Source of the DNA: an uncultured Winogradskyella sp.
Lineage (GTDB): Bacteria; Bacteroidota; Bacteroidia; Flavobacteriales; Flavobacteriaceae
Length of the DNA stretch: 64,000 nt
Assembly (NCBI RefSeq): GCF_947495255.1
Contig: NZ_CANLYI010000001.1
Coordinates: forward strand, 186,001-250,000
Direction of reading: 5' to 3'
Every line of letters starts with the position of its first letter. The first letter of the stretch is position 1. A model generated the notes under the pieces. That model was not told the origin of the DNA and did not search any database. It saw only the letters and a list, made by a program, of their open reading frames with translations. Of the stretch, positions 8,562 to 18,599 are shown in pieces. Position numbers and translations under genes: made by a program.

Positions 8562-9619
8562 TAGAAAGCCTTACTACAGAAGCCATTGACTTGTTAAAAC
8601 AACTCATAGAAACACAGTCATTCTCGTCAGAGGAAGACCACACAGCTTTACTTATTGAAAATTGGTTTACATCGCATAACATACCATTTAAAAGAAACAA
8701 TCATAACATTTGGACAACCAACAAATATTTTGATGAGAGCAGACCCACCTTATTATTAAACTCACATCACGATACCGTAAAACCCAACAACGGTTACACA
8801 AAAGACCCTTTTAAGGCGATTGTTGAAGATGGTAAATTATATGGTTTAGGAAGTAATGATGCTGGTGGATGCTTGGTCTCTTTAATAGCCACCTTCACGT
8901 ATTTTTATAATAAGAAAGACCTCAACTACAATTTAGTCATTGTGGCTTCTGCAGAAGAAGAAAACAGTGGCCCAAAGGGCTTGAATAGCATGTTATCTAT
9001 CATTCCTAAAGTTGATGTCGCTATTGTTGGCGAACCAACTTTAATGAATCTTGCCGTTGCCGAAAAAGGTTTAGTTGTTTTTGATGCGAAAGTAAAAGGA
9101 ACCGCTAGCCATGCAGCACACCCCAATAATGACAATTCAATTTACAACACTATTGCAGTTTTAAATTGGTTTAAAGATTATAAGTTTGAACGTAAATCAC
9201 CAGTTTTAGGTGATGTAAAAATGACGGTCACCCAAATCAATGCTGGTAAGCAACACAATGCGGTTCCTGCAGAAGTTGATTTGGTCATCGATGTACGCGT
9301 GAATGACAAATACTCAAATCAGGAAATTGCGGATATTTTAACTCAGAAATCACCTTGCTCAAGCATTACACCACGTAGCTTACGATTAAATTCGTCTTCT
9401 ATTCCTATTAATCACGATTTGGTAAAAGCAGGCATTGAATTAGGTAGAGAAACTTATGGTTCGCCAACGCTTTCTGACCAATCGGTTTTAACTTGTCCGT
9501 CGTTAAAGTTAGGACCTGGAGATAGCACACGTTCGCACACGGCTGATGAATTTATTTATCTAGCCGAAATTGAAGAAGGTGTTGATTTGTATATTAAATT
9601 GTTAGAGAAAGTATTATAA
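8558..9619 (+). CDS. argE: M20 family deacylase, acetyl/succinylornithine or acetylcitrulline deacylase
   Basis: A 353-residue zinc-dependent M20 amidohydrolase that removes the acyl group from the arginine intermediate. Metal ligands are recognisable: His70 and Asp72 in SHHDTV, Asp101 in GSNDAGG, the Glu cluster at 133-135, and a late His in RSHTAD. With an AOTCase/SOTCase-type argF', the substrate is expected to be acylated citrulline rather than acylornithine; that is inference from the pathway. It overlaps argB by 4 bp and is followed by a palindromic repeat before argH. Confidence 0.9.
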   Translation: MIESLTTEAIDLLKQLIETQSFSSEEDHTALLIENWFTSHNIPFKRNNHNIWTTNKYFDESRPTLLLNSHHDTVKPNNGYTKDPFKAIVEDGKLYGLGSNDAGGCLVSLIATFTYFYNKKDLNYNLVIVASAEEENSGPKGLNSMLSIIPKVDVAIVGEPTLMNLAVAEKGLVVFDAKVKGTASHAAHPNNDNSIYNTIAVLNWFKDYKFERKSPVLGDVKMTVTQINAGKQHNAVPAEVDLVIDVRVNDKYSNQEIADILTQKSPCSSITPRSLRLNSSSIPINHDLVKAGIELGRETYGSPTLSDQSVLTCPSLKLGPGDSTRSHTADEFIYLAEIEEGVDLYIKLLEKVL

Positions 9620-9627
9620 GACTCTCT

Positions 9628-9682
9628 GGTCGAGCGCAGTCGAGACCTATTTACATTAAAAACCTCTCGACTGCGCTCGAGG
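9628..9682. repeat. 55-bp palindromic repeat, family E copy 2 (argE/argH gap)
   Basis: Same arms (CGAGCGCAGTCGAGACCT and CCTCTCGACTGCGCTCGAGG) as the element at 7646-7701, filling most of the 88-bp gap between argE and argH. It can form a long RNA hairpin inside the operon transcript. Confidence 0.85.
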
Positions 9683-9707
9683 AGACAACAATTAAAAAGA
9701 TAGAATT

Positions 9708-10982
9708 ATGAAATTGTGGGACAAAGGCTATTCAATAGATAAAAAAATAGAATTATTTACCGTCGGCAACGATAGAGAAATCGATATGCATATTGCAAAA
9801 TATGATGTAGAAGCTTCACGAGCGCATGCTGTGATGTTAGAATCCATCGGAATTATATCTTCAGAAGAGTTAGAACAATTGAAATCAGGATTAAAAATTT
9901 TAGCAAAATCTATTGAAGATGGCACGTTTATCATTGAAGAATCGTTTGAAGACGTCCATTCTAAAATTGAACATGAACTCACCAAAACACTAGGCGATGT
10001 TGGGAAGAAAATCCACACCGCACGTTCTAGAAACGACCAAGTTTTAGTAGCCCTTCAACTCTACTACAAAGAGAATCTTGAAATCATAAACAGTAAAACA
10101 AAAACGTTTTTCGATACGCTTTTAAATTTAGCGGAAACACATAAAACACAACTATTACCAGGCTATACCCATTTACAAGTAGCCATGCCTTCCTCTTTTG
10201 GTTTATGGTTTTCTGCTTATGCTGAATTGTTGATTGATGATGTGTATGTACTGAATGCAGTTTCAAAAATTGCAGACCAAAATCCATTAGGTTCTGCTGC
10301 TGGTTACGGCAGTTCTTTTCCTATTGATAGAGATATAACCACTAAAGAATTAGGCTTTTCTACACTAAAATATAATGTGGTTGCTGCACAATTAAGTAGA
10401 GGAAAAAGTGAACGTGCTATCGCCAGTGCTTTAGGAGGCTTATGTAATACAATGGCACGTTTTGCCATGGATATTTGCTTGTATATGAGTCAGAATTTTG
10501 GGTTTATCACATTTCCAGATGAATTAACCACAGGAAGCAGCATCATGCCACACAAAAAAAATCCTGATGTATTCGAATTGATTCGAGGTAAGAGTAATAA
10601 AATTCAAGCCTTACATTCTGAAATGTTATTAATCACCAATAATTTACCAAGTGGTTACCACAGAGATTTTCAATTGTTGAAAGAAAACATCATCAATGCG
10701 TTTGAAGATGTCAAAGATATTTTGGACATCTTTAATTATTCCATTCAGCAAATCATCGTAAAGGATATTGACCTCACTGATGAAAAATATCAATACTTAT
10801 TCACCGTAGATAGTATTAATAATTTAGTCGTAGAAGGCATGAGCTTTAGAGAGGCTTATCAAAAAATTGGAAGTGAAGTACAAGCAGGAACTTATAAACC
10901 AGATTTAGGAAAAGAACATTCGCATATAGGTAGTATTCATAATCTGTGTTTGAATGACATTAGAGCTAAGTTTCCTAATTAG
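9708..10982 (+). CDS. argH: argininosuccinate lyase
   Basis: A 424-residue fumarase/aspartase superfamily lyase releasing fumarate and arginine, the last step of the pathway. The signature GSSIMPHKKNPD is at residues 276-287 and carries the catalytic serine loop. The substrate-binding TARSRND stretch is at about 104-110. It is the last gene of the operon and is followed by a hairpin terminator at about 11014. Confidence 0.96.
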   Translation: MKLWDKGYSIDKKIELFTVGNDREIDMHIAKYDVEASRAHAVMLESIGIISSEELEQLKSGLKILAKSIEDGTFIIEESFEDVHSKIEHELTKTLGDVGKKIHTARSRNDQVLVALQLYYKENLEIINSKTKTFFDTLLNLAETHKTQLLPGYTHLQVAMPSSFGLWFSAYAELLIDDVYVLNAVSKIADQNPLGSAAGYGSSFPIDRDITTKELGFSTLKYNVVAAQLSRGKSERAIASALGGLCNTMARFAMDICLYMSQNFGFITFPDELTTGSSIMPHKKNPDVFELIRGKSNKIQALHSEMLLITNNLPSGYHRDFQLLKENIINAFEDVKDILDIFNYSIQQIIVKDIDLTDEKYQYLFTVDSINNLVVEGMSFREAYQKIGSEVQAGTYKPDLGKEHSHIGSIHNLCLNDIRAKFPN

Positions 10983-11013
10983 AATCTCATACCAATATTA
11001 ACTTCATGTAATA

Positions 11014-11043
11014 AAAAAAAGCATCTGTTTCCAGATGCTTTTA
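11014..11043. terminator. bidirectional terminator between argH and gltD
   Basis: The stem GCATCTG/CAGATGC with a TTTC loop is flanked by an A-run on the left and T-run on the right. It can therefore end transcription from argH on the plus strand and from gltBD on the minus strand. Confidence 0.85.
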
Positions 11044-11113
11044 CATTCTACCCTAATAATAGACTTACCCTTAAGATTTTATAGTAGTAGAAGTTTATTT
11101 ATTTAGTTTTTAA

Positions 11114-12577
11114 TTATAGTCCTACTAAATCACCTTCTTCGTTTTTAGTGGCTAAATCTGATTTACCCATTAAATAGATATCAACTTGACGAGCAGCTTC
11201 TCTACCTTCCGAAATTGCCCAAACAATCAATGATTGTCCTCTACGCATATCACCAGCTGTAAACACATTTGGAATATTGGTTTGGTACTTTCCGTAGCTT
11301 GCTTTGTAATTAGAACGCACATCTCTTTCTAAACCTAGTTTATCTGCGATAGTAGATTCTGGACCTGTGAAACCAAGCGCCAATAATGCTAAATCACATT
11401 TCCATGTTTTTTCTGTACCTGCAACTTCAATCAGTTTAGGACGTTCTCCTGGCACCATTTCCCACTCTACATTCACCGTTTTTAAGGCTGTTAATTTACC
11501 TTTTGCATTAGTAACAAATTCTTTAGTGTTGATTAACCAATTACGCTCCACACCTTCTTTATGAGACGATGATGTTTTTAATTGCAACGGCCAATATGGC
11601 CATGGTGTTGCTGGTGAACGATGTCCTGGTGGTTTTGGCATAATTTCAAAATTAACTACCGATTTTGCACCTTGACGATTCGATGTACCTATACAATCTG
11701 ATCCTGTATCTCCACCTCCAATTACTATAACATTCTTGCCAGTTGCTAAAACTTGATCTTTTACTTTCTGACCGAAAACAACTTTAGTTTGTTGCGTTAG
11801 GAAGTCCATCGCTTGTACTACGCCATCAGCATCGATACCTGGTGTTGGTAAACTTCTTCTTTCAGTTGCACCACCACAAAGTACGACAGCATCAAACTTT
11901 TTTAAATCTTCAACATCATAATTTACACCAACATTAACATTGGTTTTAAACACAATACCTTCAGCTTCCAAAATGGCTAAACGACGATCTATAATGCCTT
12001 TTTCCATTTTAAAATTTGGAATTCCGTAGCGTAATAATCCACCAATAGCATCATCACGTTCAAAAACCGTCACTGTATGACCAGCTCTGTTTAATTGTTG
12101 CGCAGCAGCTAAACCTGCCGGACCAGAACCAACAATTGCAATTGTTTTTCCTGTTCTCGTTTTAGGTGGCTGCGGTTTAATCCAACCTTCTTTAAAGGCA
12201 CGTTCAACAATATTTTTTTCGATATTTTCTATAGAAACTGGATCTTCAATAATACCCAAAACACATGCTTGCTCGCAAGGTGCAGGACACAAACGACCTG
12301 TAAACTCTGGGAAGTTATTTGTTGAGTGTAATATCCAAGAGGCTTTTTGCCATTCGCCTTGGTGTACCATATGATTAAAATCTGGAATTAGATTCCCAAG
12401 CGGACAACCACTATGACAAAATGGAATTCCACAATCCATACAACGCGACCCTTGTTCGGTCATGTCTTTATCCTTTAAAGGCACAGTAAATTCATTATAA
12501 TGCTTTACACGATCCTTTACTGGCTTGTATGACTCATCTTTTCTTTCGAATTCTTTAAAACCTGTTACTTTTCCCAT
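11114..12577 (-). CDS. gltD: glutamate synthase (NADPH) small subunit
   Basis: A 487-residue flavoprotein subunit that takes electrons from NADPH and passes them to the large subunit. The N-terminal part holds Fe-S cysteines in CMDCGIPFCHSGCPLGN and GRLCPAPCEQAC. It is followed by the FAD motif IVGSGPAGLAAAQQL and the NADPH motif VIGGGDTGSDC. It lies 4 bp downstream of gltB on the minus strand, so the two are one transcript. Together with Amt and PII nearby it forms an ammonium-assimilation region. Confidence 0.96.
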   Translation of the reverse strand: MGKVTGFKEFERKDESYKPVKDRVKHYNEFTVPLKDKDMTEQGSRCMDCGIPFCHSGCPLGNLIPDFNHMVHQGEWQKASWILHSTNNFPEFTGRLCPAPCEQACVLGIIEDPVSIENIEKNIVERAFKEGWIKPQPPKTRTGKTIAIVGSGPAGLAAAQQLNRAGHTVTVFERDDAIGGLLRYGIPNFKMEKGIIDRRLAILEAEGIVFKTNVNVGVNYDVEDLKKFDAVVLCGGATERRSLPTPGIDADGVVQAMDFLTQQTKVVFGQKVKDQVLATGKNVIVIGGGDTGSDCIGTSNRQGAKSVVNFEIMPKPPGHRSPATPWPYWPLQLKTSSSHKEGVERNWLINTKEFVTNAKGKLTALKTVNVEWEMVPGERPKLIEVAGTEKTWKCDLALLALGFTGPESTIADKLGLERDVRSNYKASYGKYQTNIPNVFTAGDMRRGQSLIVWAISEGREAARQVDIYLMGKSDLATKNEEGDLVGL

Positions 12578-12581
12578 TGTC

Positions 12582-15500
12582 CTATACTGTTTCTAATTCT
12601 TCAACCATTTGTTCTTCTGTCTCTAAACGTTTTAAAGCACGTTTGTATTCCGTTGGCATTACACGTACAAAATTCTTCAAGCTTGTTTCCCAATCTTCCA
12701 ATAGAGATTTACCTAATTGACTATCTGTATATTTTACATGCTTCTCAATTACCGCTTTTAAATCGTTACCATCTTTCTTCAAAATCCTTTCAAATTCTAT
12801 GGTTTCGGTATTACATAATCCATTAACAAATTTGTTCTCTGGGTCATATACATATGCTATTCCTCCACTCATACCTGCAGCAAAATTTCGTCCTGTTTTA
12901 CCAAGAACAACCACTTTTCCACCTGTCATATATTCACAACAATGGTCACCTACACCTTCTACAACTGCTGTTGCACCCGAGTTTCTAACTGCGAAACGTT
13001 CTCCTGCTATTCCATTGATATACGCTTGTCCTTCGACCGCACCAAATAAGCAAACATTACCAATAATGATATTGTCTTCTGCTTTGAAATCTGCTTTCGT
13101 TGGCTTCTTAACAATTAACTTAGCTCCAGATAATCCTTTCCCTAAATAGTCATTTGTATTTCCTTCAAGTTTAAAAGTCAATCCATGTGCTCCAAACGCT
13201 CCAAAACTTTGTCCTGCAGAACCTTCAAAATTTATATTTAAGGTATCTTCAGGTAATCCTAAATGTCCATAGATTTTTGAAATTTCATTACTTACAATCG
13301 CACCAACCGTTCTATTCGTATTCTTTATTGGATAAGCTAACGACATCTGCTCTTTTCGATATAAGGCGCGATGCGAATCTTTTAGAATTTTGAAATCTAA
13401 AACATTATCTAAATTATGTTCTTGCTTCTCAGTATTCTTAACCGTCATCTTACTATAAGCTTCTGGTCGGTATAAAATAGAAGATAAATCTAAGCCCTTA
13501 GCTTTATAATGCTTGATGGCTTTATTTGCATTAATTTTATGTGTTTGACCAATCATTTCTGCCATAGACCGAAAACCTAACTCTGCCATGATACTTCTTA
13601 ATTCCTCTGCGATATAATAGAAGAAATTAATAACATGCTCTGGTGTCCCTTTAAAGTTTTTACGCAACTCTTTATCTTGAGTTGCGATACCAACAGGACA
13701 GGTATTTAAATGACATTTACGCATCATAATACAACCAGAAGCGACTAAAGGTGCTGTTGCAAATCCGAATTCTTCTGCACCTAATAATGCTGCAATAGCG
13801 ACATCACGACCTGTTTTTAATTGACCATCACATTCAACTACGATTCGACTTCTTAAATTATTAAGTACTAAGGTTTGTTGTGCTTCTGCTAAACCTAATT
13901 CCCAAGGCAAGCCTGCATGTTTTAAAGATGTTAGCGGTGATGCTCCTGTTCCTCCATCGTACCCTGAAATAAGCACCACATCTGCTTTTGCTTTCGCTAC
14001 ACCTGCAGCAATGGTACCTACTCCAACTTCTGACACTAATTTTACATTAATTCTAGCTTCTCGATTTGCATTTTTTAAATCATAAATTAATTGTGCTAAA
14101 TCTTCAATTGAATAAATATCGTGATGTGGTGGTGGTGAAATTAAACCTACAAATGGTGTAGAATTTCGAGCTGCAGCAATCCATGGCAATACTTTTTCAC
14201 CAGGTAACTGACCACCCTCTCCAGGTTTTGCACCTTGAGCCATTTTTATTTGAATCTCTTTCGCATTCGTTAAATAGTGAGATGTTACTCCAAAACGACC
14301 AGAAGCCACTTGCTTTATGGCAGAATTTCTGCTATCGCCATTGACATCGGGTTGAAAACGTCTTCGGTCTTCTCCTCCTTCACCTGAATTAGATTTTCCT
14401 CCAATCCTATTCATAGCAATGGCTAAATTTTCATGCGCTTCACGCGAAATTGAACCGTATGACATCGCACCTGTTTTAAATCGTTTTACGATATCTGTCC
14501 AAGGTTCGACTTCTTCAATAGGAATTGGGTCAATATTATTAAATTCAAACAACCCACGAATGGTCATTAAATTTTCTGACTGTTCATTAATGGCTTTTGC
14601 ATACACATCGTAACTCGCTTGGTCACTCAATCTCACAGCTTGTTGTAATTTTGCAACTGTTCTTGGATTAAACAAATGCTTTTCTCCATTACGTCTCCAT
14701 CTATAATCTCCACCTATATTTAATCCTAAACGCTTATCAACTTCGGTATTTGGATAGGCAAATTTATAGCGCTTTTCTATTTCTTTTTCAATTTCATATA
14801 ATCCTATGCCTTCGATTCTTGAAGCTGTATAAGGAAAGTATTTTTCAACAAATTGAGAATTAAACCCTACGATTTCAAAAATCTGAGAACCTCTGTAAGA
14901 ACGTAAGGTTGAGATTCCTATTTTATTCATTACTTTCAGTATTCCTTTTCCGATAGCTTTATTGAAATTATCAACCGCCTTTTGCTCATCCATATCAGTA
15001 ATGAAGCCTTCTTTAACTTGCGCTCTAATGATTTCATTTACCATATAAGGGTTTACAGCACTTGCTCCATAACCAAATAATGTTGCAAAATGATGTGGCT
15101 CACGTGGCTCTGCAGATTCAATAATAATATCGAAATATGAACGCTTACGTAAACGATTCATCTGATGGCTTACATAAGAACAAGCTAATAATGGTGGGAT
15201 TGGCGCCATTTCTTTACTAACACCTCTATCTGATAAGATTATAATATTTGTTTTTCTAACTAAAGCTTTTTCAATTTGAACTATTATGCTGTCTAAAGCA
15301 TCCTCTAAACCATTAAGACCTTTATCTTTTTGATATAACATCTCAATTGTTTCGGCTTTAAAGCCTTCAACTTGAATATTTCTAATTTTAGCTAAATCGT
15401 CATTTGAAATTACTGGATTCTGAATTTTCAATTTTCTACATTGCCTTTCGGTAATACTAAAAATGTTTCTATCCTTTCCTAAAGACAAACTAATATCTGT

Positions 15501-17096
15501 AACAATCTCTTCTCTAATTCCGTCTAAAGGCGGATTTGTAACCTGAGCAAATAATTGCTTAAAGTAGTTTGAAATTAATTGCGGTTTATTAGATAAAACT
15601 GCTAAAGGCGTATCAATTCCCATAGACCCTAAAGCTTCTTTAGCTTTCTGTGCCATTGGTGTAATGACTTCTTGAATATCCTCAAACGTATAATTAAATA
15701 AACGTTGTCTTGTTTTTATATCTAGAGTTTCAATCGGACACGTTTCACCTGTGTAAGGAATATCTTTTAGGTGTAACCTCGTCTTATCTAACCATTCTTG
15801 ATATGGTCTTTCTCTAACAATTTTACTTTTTATTTCTTCGTCATTAATAATTCGACCTTGGTTCATGTCTACTAAAAACATTTTACCAGGCTCTAAACGA
15901 CCGTGACTTTCAACATCTTCTGGTGCAATATCTACAACACCAATTTCTGAAGACATAATCAATTTACCACTTTTAGTCACTGTATATCGCGACGGCCTTA
16001 AACCGTTTCTATCTAATAATGCACCTATATAATTTCCATCTGTAAATGGTACAGAAGCTGGTCCATCCCAAGGTTCCATAATACAAGCATTGTAATCGTA
16101 AAATGCTTTACGCTCTGGCGACATGGTTTTGTGTTTTTCCCAAGCTTCGGGAATCATCATCATCATGACTTCTGGCAATGAACGACCTGTGTGTGTCAAC
16201 AATTCTACCACCATATCCATAGAAGCTGAATCTGATTTTCCTGGTAAAATAATTGGAAATAATTTTTCTATTTGCGGACCGAAAACGTCACTTTTCATGA
16301 TTTCCTCACGTACACGCATTCTACTAATATTTCCTCGAAGGGTATTTATTTCTCCATTCTGACACATAAATCTAAATGGTTGCGCTAACTCCCAAGTAGG
16401 CATGGTATTCGTGGAAAAACGTTGATGCACTAAAGCCAATCGTGTTACTAAATCGTCTTCTTGTAAATCTTTGTAATAAGGACCTATATCTTCTGGCATA
16501 ATAATACCTTTATATATAAGTGTATTCATTGATAAACTAGACACATAAAAATAAGAGCTTTGCGACATCTTAGATTTTCTAACGGTATGCTCTGTTATCT
16601 TACGTGCTGCATAGAGTTTTGCTTTAAAATCTGCCTCAGAAACTTCATTAGATTTCCCAACAAAAAGTTGTTCTATATTAGGTTCTGAAGCTAAGGCGAT
16701 TTCACCTAATTGTGTAGAATCTACAGGCACTTCTCTCCATCCAATTACAGAGAGTCCTTGAGCTATAATTTCTTTCTCAAAAGTATCCTTGCAAAACTTA
16801 TATTGATTTCTGTTTTTTGGCAAGAAAACCATACCTACGGCATACTTACCTTTTACTGGCACTTTAAACCCACAAACACGCTTAAAATAAGCATGTGGAA
16901 TATCTATTAAAAGGCCTGCTCCATCACCTGTTTTTCCATCAGCACTTACACCTCCTCGATGCTCTAGTTTTACCAGTATTTCTAAGGCGTCATGTATAAT
17001 TTGATTTGTCTTCTCTCCCTTTAGATTACAGATGAATCCAGCACCACAATTTTCGTGTTCAAATTCTGGTAAATAAAGTCCTTGCTTCTTAAACAT
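12582..17096 (-). CDS. gltB: glutamate synthase large subunit
   Basis: A 1504-residue enzyme making two glutamates from glutamine and 2-oxoglutarate. The amidotransferase nucleophile is Cys17 after a short N-terminal stretch (HENCGAGF), which is expected to be processed to expose the Cys. The C-terminal half has the FMN-binding synthase domain with the iron-sulfur motif [15 protein letters not shown], then the GXGXG-rich beta-helix (for example [21 protein letters not shown], cut here to its core GMSGG). Full family length. The promoter should lie in the 440-bp divergent region before the porin gene. Confidence 0.97.
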   Translation of the reverse strand: MFKKQGLYLPEFEHENCGAGFICNLKGEKTNQIIHDALEILVKLEHRGGVSADGKTGDGAGLLIDIPHAYFKRVCGFKVPVKGKYAVGMVFLPKNRNQYKFCKDTFEKEIIAQGLSVIGWREVPVDSTQLGEIALASEPNIEQLFVGKSNEVSEADFKAKLYAARKITEHTVRKSKMSQSSYFYVSSLSMNTLIYKGIIMPEDIGPYYKDLQEDDLVTRLALVHQRFSTNTMPTWELAQPFRFMCQNGEINTLRGNISRMRVREEIMKSDVFGPQIEKLFPIILPGKSDSASMDMVVELLTHTGRSLPEVMMMMIPEAWEKHKTMSPERKAFYDYNACIMEPWDGPASVPFTDGNYIGALLDRNGLRPSRYTVTKSGKLIMSSEIGVVDIAPEDVESHGRLEPGKMFLVDMNQGRIINDEEIKSKIVRERPYQEWLDKTRLHLKDIPYTGETCPIETLDIKTRQRLFNYTFEDIQEVITPMAQKAKEALGSMGIDTPLAVLSNKPQLISNYFKQLFAQVTNPPLDGIREEIVTDISLSLGKDRNIFSITERQCRKLKIQNPVISNDDLAKIRNIQVEGFKAETIEMLYQKDKGLNGLEDALDSIIVQIEKALVRKTNIIILSDRGVSKEMAPIPPLLACSYVSHQMNRLRKRSYFDIIIESAEPREPHHFATLFGYGASAVNPYMVNEIIRAQVKEGFITDMDEQKAVDNFNKAIGKGILKVMNKIGISTLRSYRGSQIFEIVGFNSQFVEKYFPYTASRIEGIGLYEIEKEIEKRYKFAYPNTEVDKRLGLNIGGDYRWRRNGEKHLFNPRTVAKLQQAVRLSDQASYDVYAKAINEQSENLMTIRGLFEFNNIDPIPIEEVEPWTDIVKRFKTGAMSYGSISREAHENLAIAMNRIGGKSNSGEGGEDRRRFQPDVNGDSRNSAIKQVASGRFGVTSHYLTNAKEIQIKMAQGAKPGEGGQLPGEKVLPWIAAARNSTPFVGLISPPPHHDIYSIEDLAQLIYDLKNANREARINVKLVSEVGVGTIAAGVAKAKADVVLISGYDGGTGASPLTSLKHAGLPWELGLAEAQQTLVLNNLRSRIVVECDGQLKTGRDVAIAALLGAEEFGFATAPLVASGCIMMRKCHLNTCPVGIATQDKELRKNFKGTPEHVINFFYYIAEELRSIMAELGFRSMAEMIGQTHKINANKAIKHYKAKGLDLSSILYRPEAYSKMTVKNTEKQEHNLDNVLDFKILKDSHRALYRKEQMSLAYPIKNTNRTVGAIVSNEISKIYGHLGLPEDTLNINFEGSAGQSFGAFGAHGLTFKLEGNTNDYLGKGLSGAKLIVKKPTKADFKAEDNIIIGNVCLFGAVEGQAYINGIAGERFAVRNSGATAVVEGVGDHCCEYMTGGKVVVLGKTGRNFAAGMSGGIAYVYDPENKFVNGLCNTETIEFERILKKDGNDLKAVIEKHVKYTDSQLGKSLLEDWETSLKNFVRVMPTEYKRALKRLETEEQMVEELETV

Positions 17097-17410
17097 AATT
17101 CAGAAAAATTTTAAAGGTTTTTACACCCTATTTCAGCTGTAAGATAGATTCAATAAATTGATTAAAAAAATACTTGAATCAGTTTTCTCATATCAATAAT
17201 AAAGAGCATTTTGAATGAAAATCTTTCAATAATAATGCATTTTACTACTAATAAGCTAATGAAAAATGTTTAACAAAAATGTTTATTTATTGCGAAAACG
17301 ATTTCGAATAAAACCAAAAACTAAATATTACTCAAATTATTTGCATTTTTTTTTCGATTTATGAAATTCGCAATTATTGATATTTCAAAAAAAACAGTAT
17401 AAAAAATTTT

Positions 17411-17431
17411 TACCCCAAAATTTATAGGGTA
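17411..17431 (+). promoter_or_regulatory. distal ACCCC-N10-GGGT palindrome upstream of porin-amt
   Basis: CCCC at 17413-17416 and GGG at 17427-17429 flank an A/T spacer of 10. It resembles the proximal copy at 17463-17484, whose CCCC starts 52 bp downstream, about five helical turns. Candidate operator for a dimeric regulator. Confidence 0.45.
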
Positions 17432-17462
17432 TAAAATTACAAATTCATAAAAATACCCATTT

Positions 17463-17507
17463 TACCCCTTTTTTTTAAAGGGTATAAACTAATAATACAT
17501 AGATTTG
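17463..17507 (+). promoter_or_regulatory. proximal CCCC-N11-GGG operator and TAnnTTTG promoter of porin-amt
   Basis: CCCC at 17465-17468, an 11-base spacer and GGG at 17480-17482 are followed by a TAGATTTG box at 17500-17507, a match to the Bacteroidota -7 consensus TAnnTTTG. The GGG begins exactly 20 bp before the TA of the box, where the -33 element would be, and no TTTG is found there. The same spacing recurs before glnK at 20113-20155. This suggests that an activator replaces -33 recognition, but the regulator is not known. Confidence 0.55.
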
Positions 17508-17537
17508 AAGTGAACTAACTATTTTAAATATATTATT

Positions 17538-18572
17538 ATGAAGAAAATTTTCACTCTAACATTACTTCTAATGTCAGTAGTATTAACTGCACAAGACTCA
17601 ACAGAAGTCGCAAAGGAAAAAAAATTCACATTATCCGGAAGTGTAGATGCTTATTACCAAACCTACTTAAGTGCACCTGATGATGCTGGAGCAACATTCG
17701 GAACAGCTTTTGCCGGCCAAACTGGTTTCGCATTAGGCATGGGTAACATTATTGCCAGCTATGAAAGTGGCAAAGTAGGCGCAGTACTTGATTTAGTTAC
17801 AGGACCAAGAGGAGCTGGCGCTACATTTAGTAACGATATTGTTGACGGTATCGTAAACCAAGCATACGTTTACTATAATATTTCAGAAAGCACAACTTTA
17901 ACAATGGGACGTTTCAACACGTTTTTAGGATATGAAGTTATAGCTCCTGCAGCAAACTTTAACTACAGTACATCTTATTTATTTTCAAGTGGACCATTTT
18001 CTCATGTTGGTTTAAAAGCTGATTTCGCTTTATCTGATGATTTTAGCTTAATGTTAGCTGTTATGAATCCTTGGGATACTAACGACACTTCTTTTACAGG
18101 TGAATATTCATTTGGTGCTCAATTAGGATATTCTGGTCAATTCTTAAACTTATACTATGATAGCGGAAACAATGGCGGATTAGGTTTTGAAGTAGACTAC
18201 ACAGGTGGTTTCGATTTATCAGACACTTTCTTTTTAGGAATCAACGCCGCATACAATGACAACGACGGTAGCGGATTTTATGGCGCTGCACTATACCCTC
18301 AATTAGCAACATCTGATGATTTCAGTATTGGATTAAGAGGTGAATATTTTGCCTATCATGGTGATGCTAATAATGACGAAAGCGTAATAGGAATAACATT
18401 AACTGGTAGCTATACTGTAGATAGCAACTTAATCATTAAGCCAGAATTTAGATTAGATTCTTTAACTGATGCTGATGGAGGCATATTTGGTGGTAATACT
18501 GTTATCGACAATGATGGCTTAGCAGCTAGTAGCTTAAGCGCATTTACTTTAGCTGCAATTTACACGTTCTAA
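17538..18572 (+). CDS. outer-membrane beta-barrel porin of the ammonium transport unit
   Basis: A 344-residue protein with a signal peptide (MKKIFTLTLLLMSVVLTAQ, cleaved after about residue 19) and an all-beta sequence rich in alternating aromatic and Gly residues, ending in an aromatic (YTF) as outer-membrane barrels do. It resembles the putative OmpL-like beta-barrel porin family (bbp2). It lies 27 bp upstream of amt and shares the promoter, so it probably lets ammonium or another small nitrogen source cross the outer membrane. The substrate is inferred from context. Confidence 0.8.
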   Translation: MKKIFTLTLLLMSVVLTAQDSTEVAKEKKFTLSGSVDAYYQTYLSAPDDAGATFGTAFAGQTGFALGMGNIIASYESGKVGAVLDLVTGPRGAGATFSNDIVDGIVNQAYVYYNISESTTLTMGRFNTFLGYEVIAPAANFNYSTSYLFSSGPFSHVGLKADFALSDDFSLMLAVMNPWDTNDTSFTGEYSFGAQLGYSGQFLNLYYDSGNNGGLGFEVDYTGGFDLSDTFFLGINAAYNDNDGSGFYGAALYPQLATSDDFSIGLRGEYFAYHGDANNDESVIGITLTGSYTVDSNLIIKPEFRLDSLTDADGGIFGGNTVIDNDGLAASSLSAFTLAAIYTF

Positions 18573-18599
18573 AACCAACACTAACTAACACCAATTATT

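Larger units (their letters stand above)
17097..17537. other. divergent gltB / porin-amt control region
   Basis: 440 bp without a gene, very A/T-rich. The right part, 17405-17507, holds two ACCCC...GGGTATAA inverted motifs and a TAnnTTTG promoter box serving the porin-amt unit. The left part next to gltB has no clear matching motif; only ACACCCTATTTC near 17126 resembles half of one. Other than A/T runs nothing else stands out. Confidence 0.5.

Noticed and set aside
13187..13393. Open frames opposite gltB and other large genes
   Set aside because: They lie wholly inside well-supported genes, have low-complexity composition and no family motif.
17097..17160. A gltB copy of the CCCC-N11-GGG operator
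   Set aside because: Only an ACACCCTATTTC half-site was seen, without a matching GGG at the right spacing or a TAnnTTTG box on the minus strand.
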